This document shows, piece after piece, positions 1 through 8,350 of a stretch of 64,000 bases of DNA; positions within the stretch are counted from its first letter, which is position 1, and every line of letters starts with the position of its first letter. The notes beneath the pieces are model-generated. The model worked only from the letters and a program-made list of their open reading frames with translations. It did not search any database and was not told the DNA's origin. The DNA is taken from the NCBI RefSeq assembly GCF_900142725.1, contig NZ_FRBW01000001.1, forward strand, positions 868,001 to 932,000. Direction: 5' to 3'. Source of the DNA: Roseibium suaedae. Its GTDB lineage: Bacteria > Pseudomonadota > Alphaproteobacteria > Rhizobiales > Stappiaceae. The position numbers and the translations under genes were made by a program.

Positions 1-1
1 G

Positions 2-802
2 CCCCACCGGCTTGCCTGCCTTCAGGCGCGGCTTGCCATCGACAATTTCGATGAGAGTTTCTTTTCCCGTCAGTTCGCTCTGGAATACGCCTGCCTGTTT
101 GACCAAGTGCTGCCGTGGTTTCATCAGAAGTCCTGGCCCTTTCCCCTGGGAGGCACGTCAAATCACTTCCGCCGGTCCGTTCTGGAGGCGGTCGGCGGCT
201 GGGACAGGTACAATGTGACCGAGTATGCTGATCTTGGCGTCCGGCTTGCCCGGTTCGGATACCGGATTGGCGTTCTCCCCAGCACAACTTTCGAGGAGGC
301 ACCGCTGACCTGGCAGGCCTGGCGGGCGCAGCGCACCCGCTGGTTCAAAGGCTGGATGCAGACCTTTTGCGTTCATTTGAGAGATCCGCGGCAGATCTGG
401 CTTGATCTCGGCTCGGCGCGATGCGGCGTCCTGCTTGCCATGATTGCCGGCAGCTTCCTGATGATGGCCTTGCACCCGTTCATCCTGCTGATCATGGGGG
501 GGTATTTTGCGGGGTTGGCGCCTGTGCCCGGAACGGAAACGCTGGCGGAAAAGGCCTTTCTGACGCTTTGCATCTCTTCGATGTTCCTTGGCTACACCGG
601 GGCGGCCGTGGCGGCCTGGCTGGCCGGAAAGAAGCGGGGCTACAGGCCCAATCCGCTGGATCTGCTGCTGGTGCCTGTCTATTGGGCCTGCGCCAGCGCC
701 GCCTTCTACTGTGCGGTCTGGGAGTTCTTCACAAGGCCGTTTCAGTGGAACAAGACCGCTCACGGTCTCTCCAGCCGCCGGGGTGTTCCAGGCCGGCTTT
801 GA
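2..802 (+). CDS. Membrane glycosyltransferase family 2, 5'-truncated
   Basis: The gene enters the window already open, so only the C-terminal 266 residues are visible. They show the second half of a processive GT2 domain of the cellulose-synthase-like type: GGTSNHFR, then GGWD, the T-E-x acceptor motif region (NVTEYADLG) and the QxxRW-type motif (QRTRW), followed by three hydrophobic membrane segments. Such enzymes polymerise or transfer sugars from nucleotide sugars at the inner membrane. The TED aspartate, normally the catalytic base, reads as Tyr (codon TAT at 234-236), which is unusual. Polysaccharide synthesis or glycolipid formation are both possible; the acceptor cannot be told from this fragment. 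Confidence 0.85.
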   Translation, partial: PHRLACLQARLAIDNFDESFFSRQFALEYACLFDQVLPWFHQKSWPFPLGGTSNHFRRSVLEAVGGWDRYNVTEYADLGVRLARFGYRIGVLPSTTFEEAPLTWQAWRAQRTRWFKGWMQTFCVHLRDPRQIWLDLGSARCGVLLAMIAGSFLMMALHPFILLIMGGYFAGLAPVPGTETLAEKAFLTLCISSMFLGYTGAAVAAWLAGKKRGYRPNPLDLLLVPVYWACASAAFYCAVWEFFTRPFQWNKTAHGLSSRRGVPGRL

Positions 803-954
803 CCAGCTTCTGCGAGGTGCGCTCTTTAAGGTCCGACCGGTGTTACAGCCAGCGCGCGCCGGACGGGGTGCCCTGACCGTCTCACTGTGTTGAAAGGGAC
901 ACAGGGGCATAGCATGTGCCCAAATTATGGCCGTCAGCCCTTGACCTTAAAATA

Positions 955-969
955 TGAGATAATTACTCA
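955..969. promoter_or_regulatory. Candidate iron-responsive operator (TGA-N9-TCA) upstream of TonB receptor
   Basis: TGA and TCA half sites separated by nine bases lie 70 bp before the receptor start; the outer arms extend to TGAG/CTCA. This matches the IRO motif recognised by RirA in rhizobia. The motif is short and occurs by chance about once in 4 kb, so the support is its position in front of a siderophore receptor and the 10-mer AAATATGAGA shared with the second site near 4.2 kb. Confidence 0.5.
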
Positions 970-1038
970 GCTTTAACAGGGCAACGGCATCGCGCGGGAA
1001 GCTGCCGTTCAAGTGACTTAAGCAGGGGTAGCTACTCA

Positions 1039-3213
1039 ATGACCGACCAGATCCGACCGGCCCACGGGGCCGGCGCAAGCCGTGCTGTGATTTTTCAAAA
1101 ATATGCCGGCCTTTGCGCCGTTCTCCTGTCCGGAACCGTGCTTTCAACCGGGTTGCCTGGAAAGGCATTCGCCCAGGAAACCACGGTTCTGGAAGAGATC
1201 GCCGTGTCGAATGGCGGTCAGGATCCGCTGGGCGGCGGGGATGGCTATGTTGCTCCGACCACAACCACGGGCTCCAAGACAGCAACCGACATCAAGGACA
1301 TTCCGCAGTCTGTCTCCGTCGTGACCCGCAAGCAGATCGACGACCGGCAGCCCGCGCAGCTTGAGGATGTGCTGGCCTATACGCCGGGCGTCGCCACGTC
1401 CATCTGGGGCACGGATGACCGGTTCGACCAGTTCCTTATCCGCGGTTTCGATATCGGCACCTCCGGTATTTTCCGTGATGGTCTCAGCCAGAAAGTCATC
1501 AACTTTTCCAGCTTCAAGGTCGAGCCCTATGGCGCCGAGCGCGTGGAAGTGCTCAAGGGCCCGGGCGGTGTGCTTTACGGAGAGAATGACGCCGGTGGTC
1601 TGGTCAATGTGATCACCAAGCGTCCGGTGTTCGATCCGCTTTATGCCGGCTTCCTGAGCTACGGTTCCTTCGACACATTCGAAGCCGGGGCGGATGTTGG
1701 GGGAGCTTTGAATGCAGAGCGCACCATGGCATTCCGTCTGACAGGTCTTGTGCGTCAGGGCTCCACCGAAGTGGACGGTGCGGAAAACGACCGTTACTTC
1801 ATCGCGCCGAGCTTCACCTGGAAGCCGAATGATCAGACCAGCCTGACGATCCTCACGCATTATCAGTCCGACAAGCTGACGCCGAACTCCTTCCTGCCGG
1901 TGGCAGGTCTCAGCTATGATGCCTCGCTCGGCAGCCTGCCGGACAGCTTCATCTTCAGCCAGTCGGACTTCAACAAATTCGATACGGAGAACGGTGCCGT
2001 CGGTTACGAGTTCGAGCATGCCTTCACGGATGCTCTGACTTTCCGCCAGAAGCTGCGTTACGCGGCTCAGAAGACCGACTACCAGCACCTTTATTACAAC
2101 GGCATGGCCAGCGCGACCGAGATGGCCTACGTGGCCTTCACGGTCGACGAGTTTGCGACTATCTTCAATGTCGACAACCAGCTGCAATATGACGCGAATT
2201 TCTCGGGCGTGGAGAACACCCTTCTGGTCGGTGCTGACTACACCCGCCACCAGGTGGATGGTGAGAACGGCTACGGCGGCAACTATCTGATCAGCGTCAC
2301 CAATCCGAACTACAACTTCACGGTCACTGATCCGGCCATCTACTACAAGGGCGTTCAGACGATCGACCGGGTCGGCCTCTATGCGCAGAACCAGTCCCGG
2401 ATCTTCGACAACTGGCTGCTGACCCTGGGCGGACGCCAGTCCTGGCTGAACAACAGCTTTGAAGACGAACTCTATGGCAGCGACACCAGCCAGTTCGATA
2501 CGAACTTCTCGGGTTTTGCCGGGCTTGGCTATGATTTCGCCAATGGCATCACGCCCTATGCGAGCTATTCGGAATCTTTCGTCTCCAATGTCGGCAGCAC
2601 CTTCAGCGGCGAGCTCTACAAGCCTTCCGAGGCGCGGCAGTTCGAAGCCGGGATCAAGTACCGCCCGACGTTCTTCAACGGCTTCTTCACGGTGGCCGTC
2701 TTCGATATCACCAAGACCAATGTGCTGACCTCTGATCCGGTCAACACGGGCTTCAGCGTGCAGACCGGTGAAGTCAATCACCGGGGTGTGGAACTGGAAG
2801 CCAATGTCTCCCTGGGCAGCGGCCTGTCTTTGACCGGGGGCTACACCTATCTCGATGCCGAAATCACCAAGAGCAACGACGGTGATCAGGGCAACCGGCC
2901 GGGCCTCGTTCCCGAGCATCAGGCCTCGCTCTGGGCGAACTATCAGGTTCAGGAGGGCTTGCTCGAAGGCGTGAGCTTCGGGGCGGGCGTTCGCTATATC
3001 GGTGAAAGCTTCGGCGACACGGCCAATACGGTGAAGGTCGACAGCTACACGCTGGTGGACGCGGCCCTGCGTTATGAACGCGAGAACTTTGGTCTGTCCT
3101 TCAACGTCAACAACGTCTTCGACAAGACCTATTACGCCACCTGCAATGGCAGCTCGAGCTGCATTCTGGGCGAAGGCCGGACCTTCAAGGCAATGCTGAC
3201 CGCCAAGTTCTGA
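1039..3213 (+). CDS. TonB-dependent siderophore receptor
   Basis: Outer-membrane receptor of 724 residues for ferric siderophore uptake, energised by TonB-ExbBD. A long signal sequence ends near AFA-QE (residues 44-46), followed by a TonB-box-like segment (TTVLEEIAV), the plug domain (DIPQSVSVVT at 87-96; RGFD; VEVLKGPGGVLYG; GGLVNVITKRP) and a 22-stranded-barrel region ending in the typical aromatic LTAKF. Length and motifs fit the FhuA/FoxA-type TIGR01783 family. An AGGGG sequence lies about 11 bases before the ATG. It heads a locus with esterase, ATPase, binding protein and permease, and the TGA-N9-TCA site upstream suggests iron repression. The exact siderophore is not deducible; a hydroxamate is plausible because the ABC part is FhuBCD-like. 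Confidence 0.95.
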   Translation: MTDQIRPAHGAGASRAVIFQKYAGLCAVLLSGTVLSTGLPGKAFAQETTVLEEIAVSNGGQDPLGGGDGYVAPTTTTGSKTATDIKDIPQSVSVVTRKQIDDRQPAQLEDVLAYTPGVATSIWGTDDRFDQFLIRGFDIGTSGIFRDGLSQKVINFSSFKVEPYGAERVEVLKGPGGVLYGENDAGGLVNVITKRPVFDPLYAGFLSYGSFDTFEAGADVGGALNAERTMAFRLTGLVRQGSTEVDGAENDRYFIAPSFTWKPNDQTSLTILTHYQSDKLTPNSFLPVAGLSYDASLGSLPDSFIFSQSDFNKFDTENGAVGYEFEHAFTDALTFRQKLRYAAQKTDYQHLYYNGMASATEMAYVAFTVDEFATIFNVDNQLQYDANFSGVENTLLVGADYTRHQVDGENGYGGNYLISVTNPNYNFTVTDPAIYYKGVQTIDRVGLYAQNQSRIFDNWLLTLGGRQSWLNNSFEDELYGSDTSQFDTNFSGFAGLGYDFANGITPYASYSESFVSNVGSTFSGELYKPSEARQFEAGIKYRPTFFNGFFTVAVFDITKTNVLTSDPVNTGFSVQTGEVNHRGVELEANVSLGSGLSLTGGYTYLDAEITKSNDGDQGNRPGLVPEHQASLWANYQVQEGLLEGVSFGAGVRYIGESFGDTANTVKVDSYTLVDAALRYERENFGLSFNVNNVFDKTYYATCNGSSSCILGEGRTFKAMLTAKF

Positions 3214-3222
3214 AGATGCCGG

Positions 3223-3248
3223 GCCTGGGCAGAGCGATCTGCCCGGGC
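3223..3248 (+). terminator. Stem-loop after the receptor gene (possible attenuator or mRNA stabiliser)
   Basis: An 11-bp GC-rich stem (GCCTGGGCAGA / TCTGCCCGGGC, one G-U pair) with a GCGA tetraloop begins 10 bases after the receptor stop codon. No T tract follows, so complete termination is unlikely; partial attenuation or protection of the highly expressed receptor message is more likely. It ends directly before an in-frame ATG at 3251, making that ATG a poor start for the next gene. Confidence 0.45.
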
Positions 3249-3289
3249 CAATGCTTTCCTGTAGTTCCAAGACGCGGAAGATACGTCTC

Positions 3290-4207
3290 ATGACCGGATC
3301 GGCCGGGGCCCCTTGCCCGATTGCCCACACGACAGCCCACGACCTCACGTGCGAGCAGAACGGAGAGGTCTATCGTTTTCTCGTGCATGTTCCGGCAGGC
3401 GAGGCCCCGGAAGCTGGCTGGCCGGTTCTCTACATGACCGATGGCAACGCAGTCATCGCCACGGCCGTTGATTGTCTGCGGGCTCAGGCCAGTTATCCTG
3501 GCGGCACGAATGTGTCCCATGGGGTGGTGGTCGCGATCGGCTACCCTACCAGTGAGGCGTATGATCCGCTGAGGCGGTCGTGGGATCTATGCCCGCAGCC
3601 CGGAAAGTCCTATCCACCCTTCTATCCCGGCACTCCTGAGGTTCGGACAGGGGGCGGCAACGAGTTTCTGGAGTTCCTGGAAAATCAAGTGAAGCCGTTT
3701 GTCGGCAGGCTGGCTCCGGTCGATATCAGCAAGCAATCCCTCTACGGCCATTCCTTCGGCGGGCTCTTTGCTCTCTTCACACTCTTCACGAGACCCAAGG
3801 CCTTTCGCAATTATATCGCCGTCAGCCCCGCCATCTCATGGGACGACGGACTTCTCGAACGCTACAGCAAGCCGTTCTTCGCCGATCCTCCAAAGGACCT
3901 CGAAATCTTCGTACACCTTTCTGCTGGGGCCTATGAAGGCGATGGCCTCGCGCCTTTTCAGACACGCGCACCAGATGCGGAAACGCGGTTGAAGAAGAAC
4001 CGGGAGATCCGGACGGCGGGTCTTGCTGAGGAGCTTGCCCGGGATCTGATGGCTCTGCCCGGCGGGAAGATCAGAAGTCATTTCGAGAGCTTTCCCTATG
4101 AGACCCATATGTCTGTCCTGCCGGTCTCGGTCGGCCGCGCGATTCAGACTGCCTTTGCTCTTCAGCCGCTTGGCTGGCTTGAGGCGGGGGAGGAGAATGA
4201 GAATTAA
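3290..4207 (+). CDS. Siderophore esterase-like alpha/beta hydrolase
   Basis: A 305-residue hydrolase of the esterase-D/Fes/IroE type (PF00756). The nucleophile elbow is GHSFGG (Ser about residue 155), an acidic residue is expected in the following beta-strand region, and YETHMSVLP near the C terminus supplies the histidine. No signal peptide is seen, so it probably acts in the cytoplasm, where it would cleave imported siderophore esters to release iron. It lies between the receptor and the ABC transporter genes. I chose the ATG at 3290 because GGAAG lies 9 bases upstream; the earlier in-frame ATG at 3251 sits against a strong stem-loop and lacks a ribosome site. Confidence 0.8.
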   Translation: MTGSAGAPCPIAHTTAHDLTCEQNGEVYRFLVHVPAGEAPEAGWPVLYMTDGNAVIATAVDCLRAQASYPGGTNVSHGVVVAIGYPTSEAYDPLRRSWDLCPQPGKSYPPFYPGTPEVRTGGGNEFLEFLENQVKPFVGRLAPVDISKQSLYGHSFGGLFALFTLFTRPKAFRNYIAVSPAISWDDGLLERYSKPFFADPPKDLEIFVHLSAGAYEGDGLAPFQTRAPDAETRLKKNREIRTAGLAEELARDLMALPGGKIRSHFESFPYETHMSVLPVSVGRAIQTAFALQPLGWLEAGEENEN

Positions 4208-4209
4208 CT

Positions 4210-4241
4210 TGACTAGGAAACTCATAAATATGAGAACCTAG
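4210..4241. promoter_or_regulatory. Candidate iron-responsive operator before the siderophore ABC genes
   Basis: TGA-N9-TCA occurs at 4210-4224, immediately overlapped by a perfect dyad CTCATA-AA-TATGAG (4221-4234) inside a larger imperfect dyad with CTAGG/CCTAG arms (4213-4241). The right half, AAATATGAGA, is identical to ten bases next to the candidate operator in front of the receptor. Position, 57 bp before the ATPase start, fits promoter control by an iron regulator such as RirA. Binding is inferred only. Confidence 0.45.
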
Positions 4242-4297
4242 CCACCATCCGGACGCCGTCTTCCGGCGTCTCCCGCACATGCTGGTTCTGAAGTTTC

Positions 4298-5065
4298 ATG
4301 TTCAAGATCAACTCCGTTTCCTTCGCCATTGGCGACAAGACCCTTTTGCAGCCTCTGGATCTGACCATCGCATCCGGTCGTGTCACGGGTCTGCTCGGCC
4401 ACAATGGCTCCGGCAAGTCCACGCTGCTGAAGCTGCTGGCCCGCCAGATTGCGCCCTCCAGCGGCGAGATCCTGCTGGACGGTGTGCCTTCGAACAAGCT
4501 GAGTGCCCGTGACTTTGCCCGCAAGGTCGCCTATCTGCCCCAGCAGAGCCCGGATACGGATGAACTGACCGTGCGCGAGCTGGTCTCGCTCGGACGGTAC
4601 CCCTGGCACGGGGCGCTGGGCCGCTTTACCGACAAGGACCGCGCCCATGTGGACCGTGCCCTGAAGCGGACCGAGCTTGAGCGCTTCGAGAACCGGATCG
4701 TGACCACGCTGTCCGGCGGTGAGCGCCAGCGCGCGATGATTGCCATGCTGGTTGCCCAGGACAGCGGCTGCCTGCTGCTGGACGAACCGATCTCCGCCCT
4801 CGACATCTCCAATCAGATCGAAGTCATGGAACTGGTGCGCGATTGTGCGGTCGAACATGGCATGACGGTTGTTGTCGTTCTTCACGACGTCAACGTGGCG
4901 GCGCGCTACTGCGATGACATCGTTGCGCTGTCCGGTGGACGGCTCATCGCGCAGGAAACTGCGCAGTCGCTCATGACCGAGAGCCGGCTCGAAGCGATCT
5001 ATGGCGTGCCGATGGGTGTGCTTGCTCACCCGAAGACCGGTGCGCCGATCTCTTATGTTGCTTGA
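4298..5065 (+). CDS. Ferric-siderophore ABC transporter ATP-binding protein
   Basis: FecE/FhuC-type ATPase of 255 residues: Walker A GHNGSGKST (34-42), Q-loop (PQQSP), signature LSGGERQ (138-144), Walker B CLLLDEP (158-164), and a switch histidine in VVVLHDVN. It powers import of the ferric siderophore through the fused permease downstream. Its end overlaps the binding-protein start by 11 bases, indicating translational coupling. Only a weak ribosome site (GAAG) precedes the ATG. This FhuC-type member is expected to work as a homodimer on the cytoplasmic face. Confidence 0.93.
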   Translation: MFKINSVSFAIGDKTLLQPLDLTIASGRVTGLLGHNGSGKSTLLKLLARQIAPSSGEILLDGVPSNKLSARDFARKVAYLPQQSPDTDELTVRELVSLGRYPWHGALGRFTDKDRAHVDRALKRTELERFENRIVTTLSGGERQRAMIAMLVAQDSGCLLLDEPISALDISNQIEVMELVRDCAVEHGMTVVVVLHDVNVAARYCDDIVALSGGRLIAQETAQSLMTESRLEAIYGVPMGVLAHPKTGAPISYVA

Positions 5066-5957
5066 GAAAACCAAGGCAGACACGGGCTTGCGTCTTACCC
5101 GGCGGAGCTTTGCCGCCGGGGCCTTGTCGCTCCTTGCCGTGCCGCAGGTTCTGGCGGCGCCCAATGCCAGGCGGATCATCTGTCTCGACTACGGCCTTGC
5201 CCAGACCCTGATCGAACTGGGGGCGGTGCCTCTGGGATTGGTCAACGCCAATGACTGGGACAGGTGGTGCGGTGAGCCTGCCTTGCCGGACAGCGTCGTC
5301 AATATCGGCGCAACAACCGATGTGAACATGAGCCTGCTGGTGCAGCTCAAGCCGGACCTGATTGTCTCCACGCCCTTTCTGGAAGCCTACCGCTCCCAGC
5401 TCGAGCGAATTGCGCCGGTTGAGAGTTTTCCGATCCACAATGTCGGAGGCTCGCCTTATCCCCATATCCTGGCGGCCACCCGCAAGCTGGCGGAGCTGAC
5501 CGGTCTCGTCAGCGAGGGCGAGGCGCTGATTGCCCGGACGGAAAGCCAGATTGCCGCTGCCTACGACAAGGTCGCTCCGCTTCGGGGCAAGCCACTGGTC
5601 TTTGTCTCCTTTCTCGATACCCGGCACGTGCGCGTCTATGGCCCCGGCGGGAACTATCAGGATGTGCTCGACCTTCTGGAACTGACCAACGGCTGGAACG
5701 GCGCCTCCAACAGCTGGGGTTTTGCCACGGTTGGCTATGAGCAGCTGCCGCCCGACCCGGACGTCACGCTGTTCTGCATGGAGGATGTTCCGCCGGATGT
5801 CTTTCCGACGCTGGAAGGAAGTCCGCTCTGGAACAGCCTGCCCTTTGTAAAGGCTGGCGCCGTCTACAGGCTGCCCCATTGCTTCATGTTCGGAACGCTG
5901 CCCTCCATGTCACGATTTGCCAGAATTCTTTCCGAGGCTGCCGTTCACCATGCCTGA
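5055..5957 (+). CDS. Ferric-siderophore ABC transporter substrate-binding protein, Tat-exported
   Basis: A 300-residue FhuD/FepB-class periplasmic binding protein (PF01497). The N terminus carries a twin-arginine signal (LTRRSFAAG, Arg 16-17) with a hydrophobic core ending near VLAA, as in FhuD. Family features include RRIICLDYGLAQTLIELGA, the early LKPDLIVS strand and the long helix linking two lobes. The ATG at 5055 overlaps the ATPase gene by 11 bases; an earlier in-frame start at 5001 would add residues without signal character. It delivers the siderophore to the fused permease, whose gene overlaps its end by 8 bases. Confidence 0.9.
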   Translation: MLLEKTKADTGLRLTRRSFAAGALSLLAVPQVLAAPNARRIICLDYGLAQTLIELGAVPLGLVNANDWDRWCGEPALPDSVVNIGATTDVNMSLLVQLKPDLIVSTPFLEAYRSQLERIAPVESFPIHNVGGSPYPHILAATRKLAELTGLVSEGEALIARTESQIAAAYDKVAPLRGKPLVFVSFLDTRHVRVYGPGGNYQDVLDLLELTNGWNGASNSWGFATVGYEQLPPDPDVTLFCMEDVPPDVFPTLEGSPLWNSLPFVKAGAVYRLPHCFMFGTLPSMSRFARILSEAAVHHA

Positions 5958-7965
5958 GATGAGCCGGATATCCGACGTGAGAAAGGTTCCGGGAGGCGCC
6001 TGGCTGGTGCTTCTCGCGCTCTTCGCCCTTGCTGCAACCGTTACCAATCTCGGACCGGCGCTTGCGGATCTTGGCGGCAGCGTGATCTTCGGCGTCGATG
6101 ACATGACAAATCAGCCGGCGGTCCAGTTTCACTTCAGCCGTCTGCCGCGCCTTGCCATGGCCTTCCTGGCAGGTGGTGCCCTGGGCGTTGCCGGGGCCTT
6201 GCTGCAGCAGATCCTGCGCAATCCTCTGGCCTCGCCCTCGACCGTCGGCATCGAAGCTGGAGCGCAGCTCGCGCTCGCTGTCACGATGGTGTTCTTTCCG
6301 GTGCTTCTGGGCTGGAGCCGTGATCTCGTCACCCTTGGGGGCGGTAGTCTGGCGATGCTGGGTGTCTTCCTGGTGGCCTGGCAGGCGGGCTTTTCGCCCT
6401 TGTCCGTCATGCTGGCAGGCTTGATGGCCGGGCTCTACGCCAGTGCTTGCGTCACGCTTCTGGCCTTGATGAAGGAACACTATCTTGGCGGCCTCTTCAT
6501 CTGGGGCGGCGGGTCTTTGGTGCAGCAGGACTGGCGTCCCGTTATAAGCCTCCTGCCGCGTGTGGCCGGAGGGCTGGTGCTGGCCTTGCTGTTGCTCCGG
6601 CCTTTGACCTTGCTGTCCCTGGACGAGGGGGCAAAGGGTCTCGGTCTCAAGATTGCGCAGATCCGGGCTGCCGGGCTCGCGATTGCAGCAGCCCTGACCG
6701 GGTTTGTGGTTTCTGCGGTCGGGATCATCGGATTTGTCGGTCTGGCAGCGCCTGCCTTCGCAAGGATGACCGGTGCGCGGACGCCCGCCAGCCGTCTGCT
6801 TCTGTCCGGTATCAGCGGTGCCCTGCTGCTGACAACCACCGATCAGCTGCTTCAGATCCTGGAAAGCGGAACAGGGATCTTCCTGCCGACCGGTGCCGTC
6901 ACTGCCATGCTGGGCGCGCCTTTGCTGCTCGTTCTTGTCCGCAGGCTTCCAGCCCGCGCGCATCGTGCCTCTTCAGCTGAAAAGATCGCTCCCGAGCGCA
7001 GCCGTGCCCCTGTCTGGATGGTCGCGGGCCTTGCCGGGGCTTGCCTGCTGGCGGTCGCGGCTGCGGTTCTGATTGGCCGGGGCATTGATGGCAGCTTCCT
7101 GCTGTCGCCCTTCGACCAGCTTGAGGACTTGCTGCCCTGGCGCCTGCCGCGAACCCTTGTTGCCGGGTCAGCCGGTATCCTTCTGGGGCTTGCGGGTGTC
7201 TTCATCCAGCGTCTGACCGCCAATCCGGCGGCCAGTCCGGAAGTGCTCGGCATCAGTTCCGGTGCCGTCTTCGGCGTCCTTGCGGTGCAGTTCCTGGCCG
7301 CTGGCAGCGGGTATCTGGTGCAGGTAGCGGGGGCATCTGCCGGAGCGCTCGCAGTCTTCGGCATCCTGCTTGCCATGGAACAGCGCCGGTCCCGCAGTTC
7401 GGACAGTCTGCTTTACAGCGGCGTTGCCCTTGGTGCCTTCCTGACAGCGCTGGTCTCAGCCGTGATTGCCTCGGGCGATCCCCGGGCCATGCTGCTTCTG
7501 CAATGGATGACCGGTTCCACGTCCCAGGCCGACTGGACGTCGGCGGCTCTACTGGCGGCCATTGCTTGTGCAGCCCTTCTGGCCGCGCCCCTGTTCTCAC
7601 GGGTACTGACCCTCTTGAAGCTCGGGGATGAAGCCGCGCAGTCGGCAGGCATTGGATTGCGCGCCGCGCGTCTGCTGGTGCTGGTGTTTGCGGCCGTTCT
7701 GACGGCTGTGGCGACGCTCGCGATCGGTCCGCTCAGCTTCGTCGGGCTGATGGCTCCCCATCTTGCCCGCCGCGCCGGTCTCCTGCGCAGCCTGCCGCAA
7801 ATGGCGGGTGCTGCAGCCTTCGGTGGTTTGCTGATGATCCTCGCCGACTATCTCGGGCGGGTGGCCTATTTCCCCTGGCAACTACCTGCCGGGACCATGG
7901 CAACCTTCATTGGTGGCCCGCTTCTGGTCGCGCTGGTCCTGCTGCGCCGGGCGAGAACCGCCTGA
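5950..7965 (+). CDS. fhuB: FhuB-like fused double permease of siderophore ABC importer
   Basis: At 671 residues this is twice the length of a single FecCD permease and contains two homologous halves (roughly 1-335 and 345-671), each with about ten membrane helices and an inner EAA-like loop. Diagnostic repeats are GALGVAGALLQQILRNPLASPSTVGI in the first half (conserved core NPLASP) and its counterpart NPAASPEVLGIS in the second. FVGLAAPAFAR and FVGLMAPHLAR are the paired loops that meet the ATPase. Such one-chain permeases are characteristic of FhuB. The start overlaps the binding-protein gene (ATGCCTGA). This is the last gene of the uptake operon. Confidence 0.92.
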   Translation: MPEMSRISDVRKVPGGAWLVLLALFALAATVTNLGPALADLGGSVIFGVDDMTNQPAVQFHFSRLPRLAMAFLAGGALGVAGALLQQILRNPLASPSTVGIEAGAQLALAVTMVFFPVLLGWSRDLVTLGGGSLAMLGVFLVAWQAGFSPLSVMLAGLMAGLYASACVTLLALMKEHYLGGLFIWGGGSLVQQDWRPVISLLPRVAGGLVLALLLLRPLTLLSLDEGAKGLGLKIAQIRAAGLAIAAALTGFVVSAVGIIGFVGLAAPAFARMTGARTPASRLLLSGISGALLLTTTDQLLQILESGTGIFLPTGAVTAMLGAPLLLVLVRRLPARAHRASSAEKIAPERSRAPVWMVAGLAGACLLAVAAAVLIGRGIDGSFLLSPFDQLEDLLPWRLPRTLVAGSAGILLGLAGVFIQRLTANPAASPEVLGISSGAVFGVLAVQFLAAGSGYLVQVAGASAGALAVFGILLAMEQRRSRSSDSLLYSGVALGAFLTALVSAVIASGDPRAMLLLQWMTGSTSQADWTSAALLAAIACAALLAAPLFSRVLTLLKLGDEAAQSAGIGLRAARLLVLVFAAVLTAVATLAIGPLSFVGLMAPHLARRAGLLRSLPQMAGAAAFGGLLMILADYLGRVAYFPWQLPAGTMATFIGGPLLVALVLLRRARTA

Positions 7966-8007
7966 CAATTCCATTGGCACCGAGCCGGTCTGAACGCACG
8001 AAGGCCG

Positions 8008-8029
8008 CCGGAGAGAAGCTTCCGGTTTT
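8008..8029 (+). terminator. Weak intrinsic terminator after the siderophore operon
   Basis: CCGGA/TCCGG stem with an 8-base loop followed by TTTT, 43 bases after the permease stop. The stem is short, so efficiency is uncertain. Confidence 0.4.
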
Positions 8030-8054
8030 AAAGGTCGGCGATGTGAGGAGAAAG

Positions 8055-8128
8055 TGGAGCGGGTGAAGGGAATCGAACCCTCGTCGTAAGCTTGGGAAGC
8101 TTCTGCTCTACCATTGAGCTACACCCGC
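8055..8128 (-). tRNA. tRNA-Gly (anticodon CCC)
   Basis: On the minus strand the sequence folds as a cloverleaf: acceptor GCGGGTG/CACCCGC, D-arm GCTC...GAGC, anticodon loop TTCCCAA giving CCC, T-arm with GGTTCGATTCC core, discriminator T and a genomically encoded CCA (8055-8057). It reads GGG codons. It stands alone between the siderophore operon and the sodium channel. The anticodon stem has one outer mismatch (G27-A43). Confidence 0.96.
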
Positions 8129-8350
8129 CTGCTGCCCGTTTCTGCTCTGCCGCCGGGGTTCTGTCAAGCGAAAGCACGGGCGATGCACAGTGCTCTGCTC
8201 CAAGTCTCTCTGGCGCCATCGATTTTGCCACTTCTGGCCCTTGCTTGGAGGCATTGGTGCCCCCAAGTTTGCTGCGACCATCTCCAGGCCATTGCAAGCT
8301 CTGACCGGATGGGATCATTCTGACGTGTCCAACCGGAGCTTGAAGACGAG

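Noticed and set aside
1144-3348. Long open frame on the minus strand opposite the TonB receptor
   Set aside because: It mirrors the codon structure of the real gene, has no ribosome site and no recognisable domains. Similar long antisense frames opposite lysS (10144-11685), metZ (13365-14663), fadJ (26346-28007), the DEXH helicase (41626-43014) and the E1-like gene (54142-55410) were rejected for the same reason.
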